A stretch of 64,000 nucleotides of DNA from PALSA-968 sp964387075 (GCA_964387075.1 CAYLVB010000003.1:248001-312000); one strand, 5' to 3'; positions 32,547 through 40,683 are shown, counted from the first letter of the stretch. Program-made: numbers and translations. Notes: a model not told the origin generated them from the sequence alone.

Positions 32547-35024
32547 GTGTTCGACCCTTTTAAAATAGATCTGCCGGTTACCGACATTATTACCGATGTG
32601 CGCCAAAAGCTGGCTGAGCAAAACACACTTATTGTAACCGCCCCGCCCGGTGCCGGAAAAAGTACTTTGCTCCCGCTTGCATTATTGAACGAGCCCTGGC
32701 TACAGGGAAAAAAGATCATCATGCTCGAGCCACGCCGCCTGGCCGCGAGAACCATTGCTGTAAGAATGGCTTCATTGCTGGATGAGGAAGTTGGAGAGAC
32801 CATCGGCTTTCGGATTCGCTTTGAAACCAAAGTAAGCAGCAAAACAAAACTGGAAGTAGTTACCGAAGGAATCCTCACCCGCATGCTCCAAAACGACAAC
32901 GCGCTGGAAAATGTGGCCATGGTGATCTTCGACGAGTTCCACGAAAGAAATTTACACGCCGATATCGCGCTCGCACTTTGCAGGGACGCACAACAGGTAT
33001 TGCGACCCGATCTGCGCATCATGATCATGTCGGCTACCCTAAACATGACCGAGCTTCCACAACTTTTAAAAGCCCCTGTTGCCGAAAGTAAAGGACGACA
33101 ATATCCCGTGGAGATCATTCACGTAAATGACGCCGATCAAATGTTGCTTCCTGAATTAACGGCGAGCGTGGTGTTCAGGGCCGTGAATGAAAAGGCCGGC
33201 GATACACTTGTTTTTCTTCCCGGCGAGGGAGAAATAAAAAAGTGCGCCGAAATTCTCGAGGGCAAATTACCCGATTTTGAAATTCATCCTTTGTACGGAC
33301 AGCTTCCGCAAAATCAACAGTACGCGGCGATCATGCCGAGTAAGTACGGAAGGCGCAAAGTTGTTTTAGCGACTTCTATCGCAGAAACAAGTTTAACCAT
33401 TGAAGGAATAAAAATTGTGGTGGATTGCGGTTTTGCGCGCACGTCGCGTTTCGATCCCGGGTCAGGGCTATCGCGCCTGGAAACGATTCGCATTTCAAAA
33501 GATTCTGCCGATCAGCGCGCGGGTAGGGCAGGGCGTTTGAGTGCCGGCGTTTGTTACCGCATGTGGACGCTCGCTACGCATGAACGTTTGGCTTCGCACC
33601 GAGTACCGGAAATTATGGAAGCAGATCTTGCATCGATGGTTTTGGATATGGCGCAATGGGGTGTGAACGATATTCAGCAATTAACCTGGTTAACGCCTCC
33701 GCCCAAAACCGCTTTGCAAATAGCAACGGAAACTTTGGAGCAGCTCAACTCTTTGGAAAAAGGTAAAATTACCGAACACGGGAAAAAAGTACACAAGCTT
33801 GCTTGTCACCCACGCCTGGCGCACATGTTATTGATGGCCGATAAAAAGGAATCTATTCAGTTAGGAACCGATATTGCGGCTGTGCTGGAGGAAAGAGATC
33901 CGCTTCCGCGCGAATCGGGTATTGATATTAATTTACGTATTGAGGCTTTGCGCAGAGCCCGGAAGGGAAATGGTGCAGGAAGATTTTCTAGAATAGAAAA
34001 AGTTGCTGAGTCGTATAGAAAGATGTTGAAGATAGAGGTCGACAACGGCATTGTGGATCCTTTTGAAACCGGATTGTTACTCGCTTATGCTTATCCGGAA
34101 AGAATTGCTTCGGCGCGACCGGGAAACAATGCGCAGTTTCAGTTAGCGAATGGAAAAATTGCAGCGGCCGGACATAAAGATGATCTTGCGCACGAACCCT
34201 GGCTGGCGGTCGCTAATATGGATCTGCGCGATGGTTTGGGAAAAATATTTCTGGCGGCTCCGCTGAATCCCAAGGATCTTGTGCATTTGGTGAAGGAAGT
34301 TGATAATTTGAGTTGGGACACAAGAAAGGGCGGGCTGATAGCGAACAAGGAAATTAAAATTGGAAACATTATTCTGCAATCAAAACCATTGCGGGATGTT
34401 AAGGAAGAAGAAGCCTTAAAAGTTATTTGTGAAGCTATAAGTAAAGAAGGAGAAAATTTATTGGATCTCACCGGAGATTTCGAGCAATTGCAAAATAGAA
34501 TTCTCAGTTTAAGGATATGGAACGAAGATAACTCCTGGCCTGACGTAACAACGCATAACCTATTAACGAATAACCTTCCGTGGCTCGGTCCGTACTTGGA
34601 AAAGATCCGAACCCTCGAGCAATTAAAAAAACTGGATGTTACCGAAGCATTGCGAGCATCGTTGGAATATGACAAACAACAATCTTTAGAAAAACTCGCG
34701 CCGAAGAAAATAGATGTTCCAAGCGGCTCTAAAATTCCGCTTCAGTATTTTGCCAACGGCGCTCCGCCAATTTTAGCTGTTCGTTTGCAGGAAGTTTTTG
34801 GCATGGCCGATACGCCCAAAATAAACAACGGAAAAACTCCTGTGCTTTTGCATCTTCTTTCTCCCGGCTACAAACCCGTGCAGGTAACCAGCGACCTGCG
34901 CAGCTTTTGGGACAAGACCTATTTCGAGGTCCGCAACGAGCTCAAGCGCCGTTACCCTAAACACGCCTGGCCCGAGCAGCCCTGGGATGCCAAGGCGGTT
35001 GCGAAGGGGAGGAGTTTTAAGTGA
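32547..35024 (+). CDS. hrpB: ATP-dependent helicase HrpB
   Basis: 825 aa from the GTG at 32547; the open frame extends upstream to a TTG at 32493, but that lies in a repeat and ahead of the promoter. DEAH-box SF2 helicase: motif I APPGAGKST, motif II DEFHER, motif III MSATLNM, motif V ATSIAETSLTIEGI, motif VI QRAGRAGR. The HA2-like domain follows, then the HrpB-specific C-terminal region ending RYPKHAWPEQPWDAKAVAKG. Bacterial HrpB is a DEAH/RHA-type helicase of uncertain substrate. Its last 81 bp recur at 37463-37543, bracketing the two toxin-antitoxin pairs. Confidence 0.92.
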   Translation: MFDPFKIDLPVTDIITDVRQKLAEQNTLIVTAPPGAGKSTLLPLALLNEPWLQGKKIIMLEPRRLAARTIAVRMASLLDEEVGETIGFRIRFETKVSSKTKLEVVTEGILTRMLQNDNALENVAMVIFDEFHERNLHADIALALCRDAQQVLRPDLRIMIMSATLNMTELPQLLKAPVAESKGRQYPVEIIHVNDADQMLLPELTASVVFRAVNEKAGDTLVFLPGEGEIKKCAEILEGKLPDFEIHPLYGQLPQNQQYAAIMPSKYGRRKVVLATSIAETSLTIEGIKIVVDCGFARTSRFDPGSGLSRLETIRISKDSADQRAGRAGRLSAGVCYRMWTLATHERLASHRVPEIMEADLASMVLDMAQWGVNDIQQLTWLTPPPKTALQIATETLEQLNSLEKGKITEHGKKVHKLACHPRLAHMLLMADKKESIQLGTDIAAVLEERDPLPRESGIDINLRIEALRRARKGNGAGRFSRIEKVAESYRKMLKIEVDNGIVDPFETGLLLAYAYPERIASARPGNNAQFQLANGKIAAAGHKDDLAHEPWLAVANMDLRDGLGKIFLAAPLNPKDLVHLVKEVDNLSWDTRKGGLIANKEIKIGNIILQSKPLRDVKEEEALKVICEAISKEGENLLDLTGDFEQLQNRILSLRIWNEDNSWPDVTTHNLLTNNLPWLGPYLEKIRTLEQLKKLDVTEALRASLEYDKQQSLEKLAPKKIDVPSGSKIPLQYFANGAPPILAVRLQEVFGMADTPKINNGKTPVLLHLLSPGYKPVQVTSDLRSFWDKTYFEVRNELKRRYPKHAWPEQPWDAKAVAKGRSFK
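34944..35024 (+). repeat. direct repeat A, left copy (hrpB 3' end)
   Basis: 81 bp at the 3' end of hrpB including its stop codon; about 87 percent identical by eye to 37463-37543. Confidence 0.8.
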
Positions 35025-35711
35025 TCAGTTAATCACCTTTCGCAGTTTATCAAGGAGCATGTCAAAGCGTTTCTGCCTTGTTTCATAGAATAAATTTCCT
35101 TCTATAGCTTCCAGCATTTGAGTGTTTTTCAGGAGCGCTTGTATTTCATTCTGTAAATACGTTTTAACGTCTGATGGAGCGGAATTTATTTTTTCTGCCA
35201 ATTGTGTTTGGTTGTCGAGTATGTAGGCAATATCCTCAAAGTCGTGACTTGTGCGAGGCTCATTCTTTCCGCGATCATAATAAGCCGCAAATTTAGTTGC
35301 AAGAAAGTAAGTCAAGGGCAGTATATGAATTTCGGCATCTTCTACGACGATTTTTTCAAGATGTTCAAAACCGGGAGCGAACCATTCATTGGCAGGGGCC
35401 CAACCAATGGCTTTTGTGGCCATGACGTCAACCATAATATCGTCGTATCTGAAACGGCACACTACATTATCTTCGTGAGTTTGCTTAAAGCCTTTTTTGG
35501 CCAATGCTTCCCGTATTTCTTCCAGCTCAGCAAGAGATGCTATCTGCATGCTGATATCAATATCTTTCGTTGGTCGTACATCATCTGCCGCAGGATCATC
35601 GGCGTAGAGGCTTACAACGGCGCCACCCACGTAAACTACGCGCTCGTTCAACTCGCCCAGCGCAAGAGCAATTTTTTTGATAACGCCCCTATTGACGATC
35701 GTATTTTTCAT
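35025..35711 (-). CDS. AbiEii-like nucleotidyltransferase, toxin candidate
   Basis: 228 aa. A nucleotidyltransferase core begins VYVGGAVVSLYADD (GG at 29-30) and continues PTKDIDISM, with the D50-x-D52 metal pair; a third acidic residue may lie in DIMVDVMATK. This is the layout of the AbiEii/AbiGii type IV toxin family, which modify nucleic acids or tRNAs with nucleotides. The C-terminus is helical. It overlaps the upstream antitoxin candidate by 4 nt (ATGA), so they are translationally coupled. Its stop directly abuts the stop of hrpB. Confidence 0.75.
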   Translation of the reverse strand: MKNTIVNRGVIKKIALALGELNERVVYVGGAVVSLYADDPAADDVRPTKDIDISMQIASLAELEEIREALAKKGFKQTHEDNVVCRFRYDDIMVDVMATKAIGWAPANEWFAPGFEHLEKIVVEDAEIHILPLTYFLATKFAAYYDRGKNEPRTSHDFEDIAYILDNQTQLAEKINSAPSDVKTYLQNEIQALLKNTQMLEAIEGNLFYETRQKRFDMLLDKLRKVIN

Positions 35712-36217
35712 AGCCTTTTTTCTAGTTCGGCGGCGGCTATTTTTTGTTCCCGCACCCTTCCTACGCGCAATGCGTCAACCAAGGCAAGCAATTCATAAAG
35801 CTTTTCATCTTTTAGGCAGGCGGCCGGCACCATGGGATGTAAGGGCTGTATCATTTGCCCGCGTATTTTTCCTTCAGCCCAGGGCCATACATAAGGTTCG
35901 CTGCTGACAATAACTTTGGAAAGTGGTTTGGCAGAATGTGCAGTGGCAATGCCGCGCACCATCGCGCCCGGATGTTGCGGATACACGTACTTTAATCCAT
36001 AAATTAAAAATTCCATTAGGGCACTCTTCTGCAAGCGCTTTTTGTCCATTGCAAGAAGACCGGCTTCTGCCGAACGATGAAGGCTTTCGCTTATTTCGCT
36101 AAAACTAATGCCGAGCTCTCCGCCCAGGTCTTTCATTAACCAAGGCTCTTTTCCCTTGGCGGCAATTTTTAATAATACCACAATATCCTGCGGCCGCATG
36201 CCATTATGTGCTTTCAT
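35708..36217 (-). CDS. winged-helix antitoxin candidate
   Basis: 169 aa from the ATG at 36217, 4 nt after TATCTTTA (36222-36229), a one-mismatch -7 box; an earlier in-frame start at 36244 is upstream of that box. The N-terminal 60 residues form a winged helix: MRPQDIVVLLKIAAKG, LMKDLGGELGISFSEISESLHRSAEAGLL. The C-terminal part is not recognised. Pairing with a coupled AbiEii-like gene suggests a type IV toxin-antitoxin module, where the HTH partner represses its own promoter and counteracts the toxin; this role is inference. Confidence 0.7.
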   Translation of the reverse strand: MKAHNGMRPQDIVVLLKIAAKGKEPWLMKDLGGELGISFSEISESLHRSAEAGLLAMDKKRLQKSALMEFLIYGLKYVYPQHPGAMVRGIATAHSAKPLSKVIVSSEPYVWPWAEGKIRGQMIQPLHPMVPAACLKDEKLYELLALVDALRVGRVREQKIAAAELEKRL

Positions 36218-36221
36218 AGTA

Positions 36222-36229
36222 TAAAGATA
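36222..36229 (-). promoter_or_regulatory. -7 promoter-like element of wHTH antitoxin (TATCTTTA)
   Basis: One mismatch to TAnnTTTG on the - strand, 4 nt from the start codon at 36217. Confidence 0.45.
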
Positions 36230-36348
36230 GTCATTAATTCTCAATTCGCGATTCGCGAATTACAAATGAAATGCATCTAGAATTTAAATTACTATTAATC
36301 AAATTATTACCGAATATAAATTAGCAATATTGTTTAAACAAAATTGAT

Positions 36349-36356
36349 TATATTTG
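36349..36356 (+). promoter_or_regulatory. -7 promoter element of XRE-DUF6922 gene, leaderless spacing
   Basis: TATATTTG, full match, with 4 nt to the ATG at 36361. The 143-bp region between the two divergent antitoxin start codons is AT-rich and includes AATTCGCGATTCGCGAATT at 36243-36261, a good operator candidate. Confidence 0.55.
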
Positions 36357-36360
36357 TACC

Positions 36361-36819
36361 ATGAATAAAGTAATTCTCCTGGCAAAAGGACTACACCCCG
36401 GGCTCTTTCTTGATCGCGAACTAAGAAAAAGAAAGATCGCCAAAGGAAGATTTGCTCTTTTAATTAATGAGTATCCCCAAACGATAACAACCATCACCAA
36501 AGGAAAGCGCAATATGAACCCCGGGCTTGCTTTGAAAATAGAAAAAGAACTTGGTCTCGATGAAGGCGACCTGATGGTGTTGCAGGCCTACTATGAAGTA
36601 GAAAGAGAAAAAAAGAAACAGCCCGCCTCCCATCCCGATCTCACAAAAATACGTCGCGTACTGTTTTGGGACACTTCATTTGAAAAAATTAACTGGCAAA
36701 AACACAAGAACGGCATAATTAGAAGGGTTTTTGAAAGAGGTAACGAAGAGGAAAAAACAGAAATAACCAGGTTTTACGGAGCCGAAATTATAAAAGCGGC
36801 ATTGAAAAAGCATGGCTAA
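36361..36819 (+). CDS. XRE helix-turn-helix antitoxin with C-terminal DUF6922-like domain
   Basis: 152 aa. The N-terminal half is a HigA-like HTH (GLHPGLFLDRELRKRKIAKG to MNPGLALKIEKELGL, about 10-68). The C-terminal part (about 95-145) reads KIRRVLFWDTSFEKINW then IIRRVFERGNEEEKTEI, the pattern of DUF6922, a domain often found beside AbiEii nucleotidyltransferases in Bacteroidota. Here the two are fused. The gene overlaps the toxin candidate by 8 nt. Its own promoter gives a leaderless transcript, leaving autoregulation by the HTH as the likely control. Confidence 0.75.
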   Translation: MNKVILLAKGLHPGLFLDRELRKRKIAKGRFALLINEYPQTITTITKGKRNMNPGLALKIEKELGLDEGDLMVLQAYYEVEREKKKQPASHPDLTKIRRVLFWDTSFEKINWQKHKNGIIRRVFERGNEEEKTEITRFYGAEIIKAALKKHG

Positions 36820-37459
36820 AAACCTATACTATAATACCGTAAATCCGTACCTGTTAAAAGTGCTTATGCAATTAATGGCCGCGGAAGAGTTTGCGCAATT
36901 CAGGCTGGTTGGCGGAACCGCTTTAAGTTTGCTGCGCGGGCATCGAATATCAGTTGATATTGATCTTTTCACAGATGCAAAATATGGATCTGTTGACTTT
37001 GATGCGCTCGGGACAATGCTTACCCATAATTACAAGTATGTAGATGCAAACGAAGATAGCCAACCTGGCATGGGAAGATCTTATTTTGTGGGAGATAGCA
37101 AAAATGACAGCGTTAAGCTGGATATTTATTATACGGACCCATTCATTTTTTCGGCGCTTGAGATCGATCATATCAGGCTTGCCTGCATTGAAGAAATAAT
37201 TGCTATGAAAATAGATGTGATAAGCCGTGGTGGGAGAAAAAAAGATTTTTGGGACCTTCATGAACTAAGCAATGATTTTTCTTTCGGGCAAATGCTCGAA
37301 CTGCATAAAAAACGGTATCCGTATTCGCACTACCGAACGCGCATAAAAAAGCAGTTCAGCGATTTTTCTTTGGCGGATGAGGAGAATGATCCCGATTGCC
37401 TGCGCGGCCACATTTGGGAATTGATCAGACTGGACATGTACGACTTCTCTAAAACCTGA
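36812..37459 (+). CDS. AbiEii-type nucleotidyltransferase toxin
   Basis: 215 aa. The nucleotidyltransferase motif LVGGTALSLLRGHRISVDIDLF (33-53) shows GG at 34-35 and D49-x-D51, the classic GGTAL...R.S.DIDLF form of AbiEii. KLDIYYTD supplies a third acidic position, and KIDVISRGGRKKDFWDL is the conserved KxxxxxxRxxxKDxxDL element. The toxin should be a nucleotidyltransferase that blocks growth unless restrained by the upstream XRE-DUF6922 protein. Its stop is 4 bp before the partial copy of the hrpB end. Confidence 0.85.
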   Translation: MAKNLYYNTVNPYLLKVLMQLMAAEEFAQFRLVGGTALSLLRGHRISVDIDLFTDAKYGSVDFDALGTMLTHNYKYVDANEDSQPGMGRSYFVGDSKNDSVKLDIYYTDPFIFSALEIDHIRLACIEEIIAMKIDVISRGGRKKDFWDLHELSNDFSFGQMLELHKKRYPYSHYRTRIKKQFSDFSLADEENDPDCLRGHIWELIRLDMYDFSKT

Positions 37460-37462
37460 AAC

Positions 37463-37543
37463 AAACGCCGCTACCCCAAGCGCGCCTGGCCCGAGCAGCC
37501 TTGGGACGCGAAGGCGGTTGCGATGGGGAGGAGTTTTAAATAA
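37463..37543 (+). pseudogene. direct repeat A, right copy: detached hrpB 3' end fragment
   Basis: 81 bp that still encode the last 26 residues of an HrpB-like protein (AWPEQPWDAKAVAMG) and a stop (TAA at 37541). About 10 substitutions relative to 34944-35024, many at third positions, so it looks like the end of a related hrpB allele. No start or upstream hrpB sequence is attached. Confidence 0.8.
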
Positions 37544-37573
37544 AACTTCAAGAATCTCTAAGCGCCGGATACT

Positions 37574-37581
37574 TACCTTTG
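37574..37581 (+). promoter_or_regulatory. -7 promoter element of vsr remnant, leaderless spacing
   Basis: TACCTTTG, 4 nt before the ATG at 37586. Confidence 0.5.
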
Positions 37582-37585
37582 TGCT

Positions 37586-37714
37586 ATGGCCGACGTCCAT
37601 TCCAAAAAGCAGCGAAGCTATAACATGAGTCAGATCAAGGGCAAGAACACCAAGCCCGAGATTCTGGTTCGTAAATTCCTTCATTCCAAAGGTTTTCGTT
37701 TTCGGCTACACTAA
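37586..37714 (+). pseudogene. vsr: very short patch repair endonuclease (vsr), truncated remnant
   Basis: 42 codons matching the Vsr N-terminus (MADVHSKKQRSYNMSQIKGK, then NTKPEILVRKFLHSKGFRFRLH), followed at once by TAA. Full Vsr is about 130-155 aa; the catalytic Asp and zinc-binding region are missing. Vsr nicks T:G mismatches left by cytosine methylation and normally accompanies a C5 methyltransferase, which is absent here. The promoter remains intact. Confidence 0.85.
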
Positions 37715-37803
37715 GCAGCATACGCTATGTTAAGCGGATACAGACAGCCTTGTTGCCTTCGGATAAGTTTGTGGAGAGGGTGCTGGGAAAGAGTAGATCC
37801 TAA
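37715..37803 (+). pseudogene. unidentified gene tail joined to the vsr remnant
   Basis: One frame is open through this stretch and ends at TAA 37801, encoding a plausible protein tail (RIQTALLPSDKFVERVLGKS). It may be the 3' end of another gene, brought next to vsr by a deletion. Not recognised. Confidence 0.35.
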
Positions 37804-37824
37804 ATAAATTGAAGAAAATTTTTT

Positions 37825-37986
37825 ATGATTACATTTATATTAGACAACGAACAGGCTACTACTTGCCCTAAATGTGGAAGTAGAACCGATTTTCATCAAA
37901 CAAATAATGAAGAATTGTTACAACAGTTTCACTCTTGTTTGAATTCTGAGTGTAAATTTGAGTTTGTTGGGGAATTTGAAGATTAA
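37825..37986 (+). CDS. 53-aa zinc-ribbon-like small protein
   Basis: ATG at 37825, TAA at 37984. Sequence contains CPKCGSRTDFH and, 20-odd residues later, CLNSECKFEF: two CxxC/CxxxxC pairs suited to bind one zinc. The C-terminus is acidic (GEFED). It overlaps the stop of the convergent nuclease-helicase gene by 4 nt. Function unknown; zinc-ribbon miniproteins of this type often accompany restriction or defence genes. Confidence 0.55.
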   Translation: MITFILDNEQATTCPKCGSRTDFHQTNNEELLQQFHSCLNSECKFEFVGEFED

Positions 37987-39956
37987 ATAATTTCAAAACC
38001 AATACTTTTTAAGTACTCAAAAGTTTTATTGTAATAACTTGGATTTCTAGTAGGATCTTCGACATCTCCCTTTGGCACTACAATTACCATCCCCTGTCGC
38101 GCTCTAGTTAAAAGGACGCGGTAAGCATTTTTTAAATAAAGCTTTCTTTCTGCTTTCTTTATGTTTTGCCATTTATTTCCTCGGAACTCAAAGGTATTCC
38201 AACCTTCTTCGTCATATCTAAAATCTCCATCCCAGGTAACACAAGACCAGTCAAGCTCTAGACCTTGCACTTGAAATTCTGTGGCGACATCTTCAAGATA
38301 ATAAGAGGATCGAACATCAGATTTATCATCTAAAAACCAATGAACCGGATCGGTAGGAGATTTAACGTCTATTGCAAGCGGCTTAAGTCTTTGGGCCTGT
38401 GAAGAAGCAATTATTCCATAACGCTCAGTCCCCCTTGCCTTTTCTTTAAGCCATTTTTTTGCCTTGTTTAAATCGCGAGTAATTACGATGGGATATTTTT
38501 TCTTAATGGAATTCAGCCCTTTTACCGCGCTATTTTTATTAATATCTAGAATATTTTTGATCAAATGTGATAAATGTTCAGCGCGAAAGGAACGCATTGA
38601 AACGGAGAGGTGCAATTCTTCTTTGTGGAAAGTATGCTTGTGCGTTTTTAAGAGATTTAGCGCATTTCCTGCCGCATATTCACTATCCGATAGTCTATTC
38701 GAAACATATACGTGCCAATTTTTAAATGATCTATTAATCGATTCTACCCATTCACTTATTCCTGCTTCACCCGTGTTTATTTCTTGGCCTCCTCCAACCA
38801 AACAAACTACGACGGCCCAATCTTTATGACGATCCATGCATGAAATTAGGAATTCTGGTTCCGAATGAGCAAAATCAGGTCTATCCTTTTTACGCTTCAT
38901 GAAGTTCATGGTTTGAGTTCGATCCCATGCACGTTGAGCTTCATCAAATATGGCAATATGATCGAACGGAGGTTGTTCGTCTTTTAAACATTCATCACGA
39001 AAATGATGGACATTTTGAATAAAAAGCTTTACCTCTCTTAACGCATCTCCCTTTTTTATCCTTTTTTGCTTCTCCCTTTCTCTTTTTACCCTATCCCTGG
39101 CAAGGGCCTCTCGAAGGATTGCAACTAAAGGGCCGTTTCCAGACAAAAACACCCCATTAGTCTTTTTTTCTTTATCAAGATGTTTGGTTGCAACATCAAG
39201 ACCTACTAGAGTTTTTCCTGCTCCCGGGACACCGGTGACAAAACAAATTACTTTTTGTTTTTTTGTTTTCGCGACTTCAATTATTGAGGATATCGTTTTA
39301 CTTGTGAGTTTTAAATTTTTTGCTGTTGCATCACTTCTTGATATTTCAGTCACAGAATGTTTACTGTACAGTGACATTGCCGCCTCTATAATTGTTGGTG
39401 TTGGAGAATATCTTCCATCAGCCCATTTCTTTATATCTATCGTTTCCTCATCTGAAAAAGATAAAACACGCTTTAAAGCTTCGTTTATAGATTCAACATT
39501 AATTTTAATTGGAAACAACAAATTATCGTCATGAACCGTTGTTCCAACTTCTATAAAACAATTCTTTGCACCGGTTGCAATTAAAATAGGGGCAATCATT
39601 AACTCATGACTTGTCTCATGAAAATTTTTCAAATCGAGTGCATAATCATAAACTTGATCGATGGAACTTTGAAGAAACTCCTTCTCTCCAATTTTAAATT
39701 CAATAACAAAAAGAACATTTTTAATAATTAAAACAACATCTATTCTACGGCCCATTCTCGGGATGGAATATTCAAAGTAGATCGAACCGTGATAATTTTT
39801 GAGAGCTTCTTTTAAGATTTCTATTTGTTTACGCCATGCGCTCTTTTGTGTTAACTCATCAGCAAACTCGCTATTGCCGGATAAGGTTCCTAAAATAAGT
39901 TCAGATGAAGAGTTTAAAAAACCGGAAATGGAATCTGAATAATAATACCTTTTCAT
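37983..39956 (-). CDS. DUF2075-type (Schlafen-like) helicase with N-terminal PD-(D/E)XK-like domain
   Basis: 657 aa. Residues 55-95 show a nuclease-like core: E62, then RRIDVVLIIKNVLFVIEFKIG with D73, E86 and K88 in the D-x12-ExK arrangement. An SF1-type ATPase follows: Walker A VTGVPGAGKTL (240-250), Walker B IFDEAQRAWD, a third motif CLVGGGQEIN, and C-terminal ATEFQVQGLELDW and AYRVLLTRARQGMVI. This is the DUF2075 (SLFN helicase domain) layout. A combined nuclease and helicase points to a nucleic-acid-targeting defence or repair role; that is inference from the fusion and its location beside TA modules and a vsr remnant. Confidence 0.8.
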   Translation of the reverse strand: MKRYYYSDSISGFLNSSSELILGTLSGNSEFADELTQKSAWRKQIEILKEALKNYHGSIYFEYSIPRMGRRIDVVLIIKNVLFVIEFKIGEKEFLQSSIDQVYDYALDLKNFHETSHELMIAPILIATGAKNCFIEVGTTVHDDNLLFPIKINVESINEALKRVLSFSDEETIDIKKWADGRYSPTPTIIEAAMSLYSKHSVTEISRSDATAKNLKLTSKTISSIIEVAKTKKQKVICFVTGVPGAGKTLVGLDVATKHLDKEKKTNGVFLSGNGPLVAILREALARDRVKREREKQKRIKKGDALREVKLFIQNVHHFRDECLKDEQPPFDHIAIFDEAQRAWDRTQTMNFMKRKKDRPDFAHSEPEFLISCMDRHKDWAVVVCLVGGGQEINTGEAGISEWVESINRSFKNWHVYVSNRLSDSEYAAGNALNLLKTHKHTFHKEELHLSVSMRSFRAEHLSHLIKNILDINKNSAVKGLNSIKKKYPIVITRDLNKAKKWLKEKARGTERYGIIASSQAQRLKPLAIDVKSPTDPVHWFLDDKSDVRSSYYLEDVATEFQVQGLELDWSCVTWDGDFRYDEEGWNTFEFRGNKWQNIKKAERKLYLKNAYRVLLTRARQGMVIVVPKGDVEDPTRNPSYYNKTFEYLKSIGFEII

Positions 39957-40023
39957 GTGAATTCTGCTAATGTATAAAATTCTTAGACAATAAAGTACTC
40001 AATTGAACTAAAAATCAGACCCT

Positions 40024-40069
40024 TAACAATAGTTAAAATCAAAAAAATTACGGGCTATTTTCGCCCTTC
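40024..40069. repeat. direct repeat C, left copy (uppS upstream region)
   Basis: TAACAATAGTTAAAA followed by a diverged stretch ending TATTTTCGCCCTTC; resembles 43574-43627, the region just upstream of uppS. Confidence 0.7.
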
Positions 40070-40094
40070 AACACTTTTAAGAGTTGATAAATTA

Positions 40095-40553
40095 TCAAAC
40101 CCTCCCCACCGCCTCAAAAGCCCAATCGGCAAAATCCTTATCATTGGTAAAACCCTTAAAATCTCCGCGCAGGGCTTTGAGGGCGTATTTTTCGCGGTCA
40201 ATTTCTGGGCGGGTACGTATTTTAAAATAGCGCAGCACTGGTATGGGCGGGCACCAGCCCTGGAAGGCATGCCAGATAAAAAATAGCAATAAAAGGCCGG
40301 GCAGTAAGAGCGAATAGGGGCCGGTAAACAAAGAAACGGTAATGCCACCCAAAGCAAAGACCGACATATTAAGGTTAAGCACGCGCTCAATATCCCATTC
40401 TTTATCCAGCTCCATAATGCGCGCCGAAATTTCCTGCGGGCTTTTACCGGCGTAGCGCCTGATGTTGGCCAGGATCAAGGCATCGATCTCCTCATTTTTT
40501 TTGTCGGAAGTAGCTTTTCTAACGATCTCTCCTGCGGGTTCTTTGGAAGCCAT
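40095..40553 (-). CDS. DUF2892-like membrane protein
   Basis: 152 aa from the ATG at 40553 (MASKEPAGEIVRKA); an upstream in-frame ATG at 40631 adds 26 unlikely residues. Helical N-terminal 60 residues, then WDIERVLNLNMSVFALGGITVSLF and LLLPGLLLLFFIWHAFQGWCPPIPVLRYF, two membrane helices with the WCPPxPxLR motif of DUF2892/YgaP-like inner-membrane proteins. The tail TRPEIDREKYALKALRGDF is well conserved in relatives. Function unknown. It lies inside the block bounded by repeat C. Confidence 0.7.
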   Translation of the reverse strand: MASKEPAGEIVRKATSDKKNEEIDALILANIRRYAGKSPQEISARIMELDKEWDIERVLNLNMSVFALGGITVSLFTGPYSLLLPGLLLLFFIWHAFQGWCPPIPVLRYFKIRTRPEIDREKYALKALRGDFKGFTNDKDFADWAFEAVGRV

Positions 40554-40675
40554 GCTTTTTGTATAAACCTCTAAATTAGCTAATAGTACAAGGTGGTTAA
40601 TTACATTATTATATAAAGCACTATAAATCATATAATTATTCTATTTATAAAAGCCAAATATTCAGAATAAAGTCT

Positions 40676-40683
40676 TATATTTG
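40676..40683 (+). promoter_or_regulatory. -7 promoter element of mobile mystery protein genes (TATATTTG)
   Basis: Full consensus match, 22 nt before the ATG at 40706. Confidence 0.5.

Noticed and set aside
37265..37684. Minus-strand frame of 139 codons opposite the AbiEii toxin and vsr remnant
   Set aside because: It runs antisense to three recognised coding segments and shows no motif.
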